From an uncultured Coriobacteriaceae bacterium (GTDB lineage: Bacteria > Actinomycetota > Coriobacteriia > Coriobacteriales > Eggerthellaceae): 12,087 bases of DNA. Positions 6,849 to 12,087 of this stretch are shown piece after piece; the first letter of the stretch is position 1, and each line of letters starts with the position of its first letter. The stretch lies in the NCBI GenBank assembly GCA_900552585.1, contig USAB01000051.1, positions 1-12,087 of the forward strand, written 5' to 3'. A model generated the notes under the pieces. That model was not told where the DNA came from, made no database searches, and saw nothing but the letters and a program-made list of their open reading frames with translations. Both the position numbers and the translations under genes were made by a program.

Positions 6849-7804
6849 CTGACGGACTGCACGCCGCTCCGCCGCTTCTCAGCGTTCGCGGCATCGTGAA
6901 GACGTTCGGCACGCAGGGCAGGAACATCGTGGCGAACAACAACGTGAGCCTTTCCCTTACCGAGGGGAGCAGCTTGGCCCTTGTCGGGGAATCCGGCAGC
7001 GGGAAATCCACGTTTGCGCGCATCATCTGCGGGCTGGAGCGCCCGGATTCTGGCACCGTGGAGGTAGCGGGCACGCCCGTCACCGGCGCATCGGCAAAGC
7101 AGATGCGCACCGTCTACCGCCAGCTGCAGATGGTGTTCCAGAATCCCGTGGATTCGTTCAATCCGCGCCGCACGCTGGAACACAGCATCGTCGACGCGGC
7201 GGCGAACGCGGGCATGGACCGGAAACAGGCTCTGCAGATGATCCCCCGGCTGCTGAAAGAGGTGGGGCTTCCGCCCTCGTACGCCAGCCGATACCCCGCA
7301 CAGGTTTCCGGAGGCGAATGTCAGCGTGCCGCCATCGCTCGCGCCATCGCGTTCAAGCCGAAGCTTCTCATCTGCGACGAATGCACCTCGGCGTTGGATG
7401 TGCTGGTGCAGTCGCAGATCATCGACCTGCTGAACGGCCTGCGATCCTCGCGCCACCTTTCGCTGCTGTTTATCTGCCACGATCTTGCCATCGTGCCCCG
7501 CATCGCCGACGACGTGGCAGTGATGCTGTCGGGCTCCATTGTGGAGCACGGTCCCGCCGCGCAGGTCATTGGCCATGCCCAGCATCCGTATACGCAGCTC
7601 ATGCGCGCTTCCGTCTTCCCCACGAAGCCCCATACGGGATGGCGCATTCCCGCCATCACGGAACGGTCGGCAGGCAAAAAGAAACCGGCGGGCGGCTGCC
7701 CGTTCTATTCCCGCTGTCCGCACGCGAAGGACGCTTGCGCGCAGGAAATGCCCCCTTCCCGGGAAACGGCCCCGGGGCATCACGTTCGCTGCTGGGAACT
7801 CTGA
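6845..7804 (+). CDS. ABC importer ATPase 2 (NikE/DppF/OppF family) with C-terminal Cys cluster
   Basis: A 319-residue ATPase. Walker A GESGSGKST is at residues 48-56, the Q-loop Gln at 99 (MVFQNPVDSFNPRR), the signature VSGGECQRA at 154-162, Walker B LLICDE with Glu179 at 174-179, and the switch His at 212 (ICHDLAIV). The usual DEPTSALD reads DECTSALD here, a Pro-to-Cys change. The C-terminal extension has cysteines at 285, 291, 298 and 316 (C-x5-C-x6-C-x17-C), the oligopeptide/dipeptide transporter C-terminal domain that in relatives can bind an iron-sulfur cluster. This domain supports an Opp/Dpp-type importer but does not exclude nickel or opine cargo. It is the last intact gene of the operon. 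I see no intrinsic terminator right after it. Confidence 0.93.
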   Translation: MTDGLHAAPPLLSVRGIVKTFGTQGRNIVANNNVSLSLTEGSSLALVGESGSGKSTFARIICGLERPDSGTVEVAGTPVTGASAKQMRTVYRQLQMVFQNPVDSFNPRRTLEHSIVDAAANAGMDRKQALQMIPRLLKEVGLPPSYASRYPAQVSGGECQRAAIARAIAFKPKLLICDECTSALDVLVQSQIIDLLNGLRSSRHLSLLFICHDLAIVPRIADDVAVMLSGSIVEHGPAAQVIGHAQHPYTQLMRASVFPTKPHTGWRIPAITERSAGKKKPAGGCPFYSRCPHAKDACAQEMPPSRETAPGHHVRCWEL

Positions 7805-7805
7805 A

Positions 7806-8050
7806 GCACAGGCGCAGCGCAACTGCGCATTCCAGGGCAAGACGTACGTCGCGGAATTCGATATCCTCATCCCCACCACAATCATCGCCGGGGCGCAGCC
7901 CGGCCCGACTGCGTTCATCATTTCGGGAACGAGCAGGCGCATATCGCGGCGCGGGAAGTGGGCACGGTGCGGTATATGACCTCGTCGCTGCCCAACTCGA
8001 ACGGAGGCCCGCTGATTGCCTACGCCTGCCGGAATCGCACGCACCGCTGA
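7806..8050 (+). pseudogene. Remnant resembling a succinylglutamate desuccinylase/aspartoacylase-type protein
   Basis: Between the second ATPase and cca lies protein-like sequence in two frames. In the first frame (7806-7928) it reads GKTYVAEFDI, then LIPTTIIAGAQPGPTAFIIS. This resembles the N-terminal part of AstE/AspA-type zinc carboxypeptidase-like proteins, where an iPvtvi-GaxPGPt-itaG pattern precedes the zinc HG-E motif. That motif is absent here. In another frame (7925-8050) it reads GNEQAHIAAREVGTVRY and MTSSLPNSNGGPLIAYACR before a TGA at 8048. There is no plausible start codon or ribosome binding site. It looks like a gene that lost its middle by deletion and frameshift. Family recognition is by eye and moderate. 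Confidence 0.4.
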
Positions 8051-8084
8051 CGCCGTCAACGGGCCGCCGCGGCCGTACCTGTCC

Positions 8085-9455
8085 CTAGGACGACCACTCC
8101 ATGGATTTGCGCGCTACGGCCAACAGGGCGCGGCGTTCGTTCGGGACGGTGCCGTCCACGACCTCGTCCAGCAGGTCGCGCAGCGTCTCGCCCAGACGCG
8201 GGCCCGGCCACATGCCCAGTTTCTGCAGGTCGCGGCCATTTATTGCCAGCTGGTCAAGACGGAACGGCTCGTCGTTCTGAATGACCGCATCCAACGCGGA
8301 GCGGAGGTCGCGCGCCTGCTGCAGGCTTCCGCGCACTGCTTCCGGCTGCTTCGACAGGTTGTCCGCAATCTTCAGGTCGCTGATGGCGTACAGCAGCTCC
8401 GAGCGGCCGTCCAGCTTCTTCACCAAGAACTTGCGGACGGACGTGGAGGTTGCACGCAGCGGCGTGTCGTGATATCGGATGACCGTTGCCGCATCATCCA
8501 CGAACCGGTTCGGCTTGCGCAGACGCGTCAGCACACTGCGGGCGATGTCGGCGCTGGCGGCGGGATGGCGCGGAAAATGACCGCGGCCGTGGCCGTCCAG
8601 CTGGAACGTCTGCGGCTTCGCAATGTCGTGCATCAGAGCGCACCAGCGGGCGAATGCCGTCGCCGGGCTGTTCTGCACCACATACGCGATGTGCTCGTAC
8701 ACGGTGTATTTGTGCCACGGGCTGTGCTGGTCGAACCCGCAGCACGGCATGAGCTCGGGGATCACGACGCCCAGGATGTCCGCGCCCTCCATGAGCGCCC
8801 GATGCACATGCGCGCCGCACAGAAGGCCATCGAGCTCTTTCGCCATGCGCTCCGGTGCAATGCGCACCAGCAGCACAGAACGTTCCAGCATGGCCCGGTA
8901 CGTGCTCTCTGAAAGGCCGAACCCCAGCTTCGAGACGAACCGCAACCCGCGCAGGATACGCAGCGCGTCCTCTTCGAAACGCCGATGCGGGTCCCCCACC
9001 GTGCGGATGCGCCGATCGGCTATATCCTGGCGCCCGCCATACGGATCCAGCAACCCGCGTTCGGGATGGTACGCCATGGCATTGATGGTGAAATCGCGGC
9101 GGGCAAGGTCCTGCTCGATGGACCCCACGAAGCTCACCGCATCGGGATGGCGCGCGTCGCTGTAGCTTCCATCGGCCCGATACGTGGTGATCTCGAACGT
9201 CTCGCCGTCCACGAGCGCCGTCACCGTCCCATAGGCGATACCGGTGTCCAGCGTGCGGTAGCCGGCCTCTTCGAACAGCATCATGGTCTGCTCGCTGCGG
9301 GCTGATGTGGCGATATCGACATCGCCCCCGTCGATACCCATCAGAGCATCGCGCACGTATCCTCCCACGCACCAGGCCTCGTAACCGGCATCCTCCAAGA
9401 TGCCGATTGCCTTAACTGCCGTTGCGGGCAATTCGATGCGGATATCGTCAGGCAT
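8085..9455 (-). CDS. cca: CCA-adding tRNA nucleotidyltransferase
   Basis: A 456-residue cytosolic enzyme that adds or repairs the 3' CCA end of tRNAs from CTP and ATP. It is a class II nucleotidyltransferase. The head has GGYVRD (31-36) and the metal-binding DVD (45-47) in GGDVDIATSA. ARRDFTINAMA (118-128) and DPYGGRQDI follow, with the nucleotide-selecting EDALRILRGLRF (162-173) after them. A C-terminal HD-type domain follows, with His276-Asp277 in ALMHDIAKP. The frame extends upstream to 9536, but AAGGAAGG (9461-9468 on the opposite strand) sits 5 bases before the ATG at 9455, which is followed by the expected N-terminus. It converges on the importer operon and is transcribed divergently from comF. 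Both tRNAs in this window encode CCA, so here the enzyme would serve repair or other tRNAs. Confidence 0.95.
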   Translation of the reverse strand: MPDDIRIELPATAVKAIGILEDAGYEAWCVGGYVRDALMGIDGGDVDIATSARSEQTMMLFEEAGYRTLDTGIAYGTVTALVDGETFEITTYRADGSYSDARHPDAVSFVGSIEQDLARRDFTINAMAYHPERGLLDPYGGRQDIADRRIRTVGDPHRRFEEDALRILRGLRFVSKLGFGLSESTYRAMLERSVLLVRIAPERMAKELDGLLCGAHVHRALMEGADILGVVIPELMPCCGFDQHSPWHKYTVYEHIAYVVQNSPATAFARWCALMHDIAKPQTFQLDGHGRGHFPRHPAASADIARSVLTRLRKPNRFVDDAATVIRYHDTPLRATSTSVRKFLVKKLDGRSELLYAISDLKIADNLSKQPEAVRGSLQQARDLRSALDAVIQNDEPFRLDQLAINGRDLQKLGMWPGPRLGETLRDLLDEVVDGTVPNERRALLAVARKSMEWSS

Positions 9456-9460
9456 GCCGA

Positions 9461-9468
9461 CCTTCCTT
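9461..9468 (-). promoter_or_regulatory. Ribosome binding site fixing the cca start
   Basis: AAGGAAGG on the minus strand, 5 bases before the ATG at 9455. It excludes the longer in-frame start at 9536. Confidence 0.75.
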
Positions 9469-9483
9469 TTCACGTTTTTTTCG

Positions 9484-9489
9484 ATTTTA
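9484..9489 (-). promoter_or_regulatory. Possible -10 box for cca
   Basis: TAAAAT on the minus strand lies 28 bp upstream of the cca ATG, in an AT-rich patch. No acceptable -35 is found 16-18 bp further up, so this is weak. Confidence 0.25.
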
Positions 9490-9807
9490 CCGCATTCCCC
9501 CCATTGCACACAGGCGCGCGGATGTCCCAAAGGCAAGTTCGAGAAAACCTTTCTTCCATCAGGCGTTTTAGAGCTGCGTTAGAACCACGTTAGCATGGCG
9601 CGATGATTGCGGGAGGCAGGCGTTGTCTTTGCGTGAGGATTCTCGTATTCCCACGTGAGAGGCCCCTCCTACACTCCGCGCAGGGAGAAGGGAGGGCGAC
9701 CATGCGCTTTGTGATTGCAGGGAATCCATTGCAGATTCGGGCAATGCGAAAGAAGGGGACAGCGCAAGGGCGCCCCCGCCCCGCCCTTGGCACTGAAACG
9801 GACAGGG

Positions 9808-10614
9808 ATGACGATGCCGATGCCGATGCATTGCACGCACACCCCTTGGGAAGCAGGGGAAGGAACGCAAACGGAGCGGCTATCCGACCCGGCCCATCCG
9901 GTGCATGCCGCCCGCACCGTTCTGGAAGAGATGATATGGAGCAGCCGATGCGTGGTCTGCGACATGCCGGGATCACCGCTTTGCAGCTCGTGCCAACGAA
10001 ACTTGGCTTACATAGACCATTGGCAGGCCTGTCCGGTATGCGGGGCGCCGTTCGGACGCATCATCTGCACGGAATGCAACACGTTCACGCTGCACCGGCG
10101 CGATACAGATGTCCTGCCCTATGGACGATGCACCAGCGCCGTAGCGCACGACGATATTTCGCGGCGCATCGTAACGGCCTACAAGGATGGCGGCGAGAGG
10201 AGCTTGGCTCCCGTTATCGCACGAATCACCGCGGATTCGCTGAGCCCTTCATTGGCCGAACACGGCACCGTGCTGACATTCGTGCCCGCCAGCGCGAAGG
10301 CGCGCCGACGGCGCGGGTTCGACCATACACAGGAAATCGCAACGCATCTGGCCCGTATAACCGGCATGCCGCTCGTCTGCCTGTTCGAGAGGCCCCACGG
10401 TCGTGACCAGCGCGGTTTGAACCGGCAACAGCGCATGGCGAACATGCAGAGGCAAATGTATGTACGGCGCGCTTACGGGGAAACGCCCCCAAGGAGCGTC
10501 CTGATATTCGATGACGTTTGCACCACCGGCGCCACGCTATTCGCCGCCAGCGCAGAGGCACGCGCTGCCGGCTGCAGCGACGTATCGTGCGCCACGTTCA
10601 CGCGTGTCTGCTGA
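9808..10614 (+). CDS. comF: ComF-family phosphoribosyltransferase-like protein
   Basis: A protein of up to 268 residues. Two CxxC pairs form the first zinc finger (Cys48, 51, 59, 62: SRCVVCDMPGSPLCSSC) and two more the second (Cys75, 78, 87, 90: ACPVCGAPFGRIICTEC). The phosphoribosyltransferase part has ASAKARRRRGFDHTQEIA (161-178) and the PRPP-binding loop VLIFDDVCTTGAT (231-243). ComF acts in DNA uptake in naturally competent bacteria, but homologues are widespread in non-competent species and the enzymatic role is uncertain. The start is unclear. ATGs at 9808, 9814, 9820 and 9826 all lie in a GATGCC tandem run; AGGG at 9804-9807 is best spaced for 9814. The first 40 residues are not typical of the family, so the ATG at 9931 is also possible. 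It stands alone on the plus strand. Confidence 0.88.
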   Translation: MTMPMPMHCTHTPWEAGEGTQTERLSDPAHPVHAARTVLEEMIWSSRCVVCDMPGSPLCSSCQRNLAYIDHWQACPVCGAPFGRIICTECNTFTLHRRDTDVLPYGRCTSAVAHDDISRRIVTAYKDGGERSLAPVIARITADSLSPSLAEHGTVLTFVPASAKARRRRGFDHTQEIATHLARITGMPLVCLFERPHGRDQRGLNRQQRMANMQRQMYVRRAYGETPPRSVLIFDDVCTTGATLFAASAEARAAGCSDVSCATFTRVC

Positions 10615-10641
10615 AACGGCGCGCAGAGGTACCTCGCCGAC

Positions 10642-10682
10642 TGCCGCGGCGCGTTGCCGCACAAAACCGCCGCAGCGCGGCA
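10642..10682 (+). other. GC-rich hairpin after comF
   Basis: TGCCGCG (10642-10648) can pair with CGCGGCA (10676-10682), starting 28 bp after the comF stop. There is no T-run, so it is at best a weak terminator or an mRNA-stabilising structure. Confidence 0.3.
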
Positions 10683-10705
10683 CCCCCGCCCCGCCGCGCC
10701 TGCAC

Positions 10706-10740
10706 AACAAAAACGCCCGCCGCTGATGCGACGGGCGTTT
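10706..10740 (-). terminator. Intrinsic terminator of the glycosyltransferase gene
   Basis: AAACGCCCG (10711-10719) pairs with CGGGCGTTT (10732-10740), and an inner CGC-TGAT-GCG extends the stem. On the minus strand the stem is followed by TTTTTGTTG, placing the terminator 24 bp past the glycosyltransferase stop. On the plus strand the T-tract is only three bases, so it may work poorly for comF. Confidence 0.85.
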
Positions 10741-10763
10741 GCAGATGCACTCTTGTACGTACG

Positions 10764-12087
10764 TTACGCGCTGATCTTCTGAGCATGGGCTTCCTGGTTC
10801 GCCGCAGCGAACTCGTCCACATCCACGGAGATGGTGTGTGCGATCGGCGTCCATTCCGCCTTCTTGAACAGGGCAACCAGGGCAATGGGGATGTACGTCA
10901 GCATGAAGAACGGGAACGTGAACATGTACTTAATCTTCTGCGCGGACGTGGCAGCCATGTTGTCCCATTCCGTGAACGTGGTCAGCGTACCGAACGCGAA
11001 CATGACCATCAGATAGCTGAACAGGCTGAAAACGACGGATGAGACGCTGCTGGCCACTGCCATACCCGTGGACATCAGGCCGAGTGCAGCCATGATGATA
11101 ACGCACAGGTTCAACGTGACCACGACCACGGTGAGCAGCATGCCGGGGGCAATGGTCATCAGCATGTCGTAGCAGGCGAACTTGTGGCCCTTGCTGCTGG
11201 TGAAGATGCCCTTGACCAGCTTTCCGCCGTAGCGGCCGAACACCTGGTAGAAGCCCTTCGCCCAGCGGAAACGCTGGTTCCACGAATCACGGAACGTGAT
11301 GGGCTGTTCGTCGTAGAGCATGGCGGTGGGGCAGTAAGCGATGCGCTCACCATGCAAGATGCTGTAGGTGGAGAACTCGATGTCTTCGGTGAGCAGGTGG
11401 AACTTCCAGCCGCCCATCTTCTCGATGATCTTGGCGCTCACGAAAAAGCCGGTGCCCGAAACCGCGCAGCTGGTGTTCAGCGTAAGGCGCGCTTGGCTCA
11501 GGTACTTCGCTTCACGCAAGAACCACACGCCATAGCCAGCCGAGATCCAGTTCGAACCGAAATTCTTCGAGTTGCGGTAGCTCGTGGAAGCAATGGCACC
11601 ACCATCGAAGACTTTGTTCATCTCGCGGAAGTAGTTCACGTCGAGCACGTTGTCGGCGTCGAAGACGAAGTAAGCCTCGTATTCGTTTTCAGAATAGTGC
11701 TCGTGGATGCAGGTCACGCCGTAGTCGAGTGCGTAACCCTTGCCGATCTGTTCGGTATTGAAGCGGGGGAATACGATCGCGCCAGCCTCTTGAGCGATGG
11801 CGGCGGTGTTGTCGGTGCAGTTGTCTGCGATTACGAAGATGTCGATAAGTTCTTGCGGGTAATTCTGCACGCGGATGCTGTGGATAAGGTCGCCGATAAC
11901 AGCGTTTTCGTTACGAGCTGCGATGAGCACGGCATAGCGGTGGTTTTTCTTCGCGGTTTGCTTCGGTGCTTTGCGCGTGAGTACGACAAGAACGTAAAAG
12001 AGCTGATAGGCATAGCAAAACGTAAAGGTGATGAAAACACAGATATTGAATATATCCACGAACGAGAGCGTGGATAGTATATCGTCG
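10764..12087 (-). CDS. Membrane family 2 glycosyltransferase (5' end probably off window)
   Basis: A processive-type GT2 enzyme that would transfer sugar from a nucleotide donor to a growing polysaccharide or lipid acceptor at the membrane. Counting from a GTG at 12059 it has 431 residues: an N-terminal membrane helix (about 4-28), the GT-A core starting YAVLIAARNE (42-51), VIADNCTDNTAAIA, the metal-binding FDADN (Asp134/Asp136), the catalytic TED at 224-226 and QRFRW at 262-266, then about three hydrophobic segments (about 303-328, 333-360, 382-406). DxD, TED and QxxRW together are the cellulose/chitin/hyaluronan synthase pattern. The GTG has no ribosome binding site, and the frame stays open upstream with DDILSTLSF, which fits this hydrophobic start, so translation probably begins beyond 12087. 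The product, for example a surface polysaccharide, is unknown. A terminator follows the stop. Confidence 0.9.
   Translation of the reverse strand, partial: DDILSTLSFVDIFNICVFITFTFCYAYQLFYVLVVLTRKAPKQTAKKNHRYAVLIAARNENAVIGDLIHSIRVQNYPQELIDIFVIADNCTDNTAAIAQEAGAIVFPRFNTEQIGKGYALDYGVTCIHEHYSENEYEAYFVFDADNVLDVNYFREMNKVFDGGAIASTSYRNSKNFGSNWISAGYGVWFLREAKYLSQARLTLNTSCAVSGTGFFVSAKIIEKMGGWKFHLLTEDIEFSTYSILHGERIAYCPTAMLYDEQPITFRDSWNQRFRWAKGFYQVFGRYGGKLVKGIFTSSKGHKFACYDMLMTIAPGMLLTVVVVTLNLCVIIMAALGLMSTGMAVASSVSSVVFSLFSYLMVMFAFGTLTTFTEWDNMAATSAQKIKYMFTFPFFMLTYIPIALVALFKKAEWTPIAHTISVDVDEFAAANQEAHAQKISA

Larger units (their letters stand above)
9456..9807. other. Gene-free divergent region between cca and comF
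   Basis: No convincing protein-coding gene is seen here. The left third holds the cca leader. On the plus strand TTGTCT (9623-9628), 17 bp and TATTCC (9646-9651) is a poor promoter candidate for comF. A CCCTCC (9664-9669) can pair with GGAGGG (9691-9696), the latter being a strong ribosome-binding-like sequence before an ATG at 9702. That ATG is out of frame with comF, and its frame overlaps comF up to 10406 with protein-unlike composition. Confidence 0.6.

Noticed and set aside
6767..8059. 430-codon minus-strand open frame across the second ATPase.
   Set aside because: Antisense shadow; the plus-strand product has every ABC ATPase motif.
8058..8075. GC-rich dyad GGCCG-CCG-CGGCC just after the cca stop, considered as a cca terminator.
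   Set aside because: Stem of only five pairs with no T-run on either strand.
8016..8912. 298-codon plus-strand frame opposite cca.
   Set aside because: Antisense shadow of a strongly supported cca gene.
9564..9590. GTTTTAGAGCTGCGTTAGAACC resembles the start of a type II CRISPR repeat or tracr anti-repeat.
   Set aside because: Only one copy is present, there are no spacers or repeated units nearby and no cas gene in the window; the likeness is limited to about 12 bases.
9603..10406. 267-codon plus-strand frame overlapping comF.
   Set aside because: Not protein-like in the comF overlap, where the other frame carries both zinc fingers and the PRPP loop; only its ATG at 9702 was kept as an observation.

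Overview
The window looks like chromosomal DNA from a moderately GC-rich bacterium, most probably an actinobacterium of the class Coriobacteriia (Eggerthellales, Slackia/Eggerthella-like). This rests on four things: a BTAD-type (SARP-like) regulator; a tRNA-Glu whose first acceptor pair is G1-U72, as is common in Actinobacteria; GC-biased codon use with AT-rich promoter islands; and the style of the cca and comF genes. The assignment is an inference from sequence style, not a database match.

Layout from left to right. (1) 1-868, minus strand: the N-terminal 289 residues of a BTAD-domain transcriptional regulator whose 3' end lies off the left edge. (2) 869-1300: divergent promoter region, then tRNA-Gln(CTG) and tRNA-Glu(CTC), both with encoded CCA ends, closed by a strong intrinsic terminator. 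(3) 1452-7804, plus strand: a compact six-gene operon. It encodes a class I SAM-dependent methyltransferase followed by a complete peptide/nickel-type (Opp/Dpp/Nik) ABC importer: two permeases, a lipoprotein solute-binding protein and two ATPases. Genes are coupled by a 15-bp gap, ATGA overlaps and strong ribosome binding sites. (4) 7805-8084: a short, frame-broken remnant that resembles a succinylglutamate desuccinylase/aspartoacylase-type protein. (5) 8085-9455, minus: the CCA-adding tRNA nucleotidyltransferase. (6) 9456-9807: a gene-free divergent leader. (7) 9808-10614, plus: a ComF-family phosphoribosyltransferase-like protein with a double zinc-finger N-terminus. (8) 10764-12087, minus: a membrane-embedded family 2 glycosyltransferase with its own terminator; its reading frame runs open off the right edge, so the true start is probably outside.

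The most interesting unit is the methyltransferase-importer operon. The importer alone could carry peptides, nickel or a metal-ligand complex. A methyltransferase translated just ahead of the first permease suggests that the imported compound, or a metal chelator for it, is methylated, but the substrate cannot be read from the sequence. The rest is housekeeping (tRNAs, Cca, ComF, glycosyltransferase) plus one regulator.
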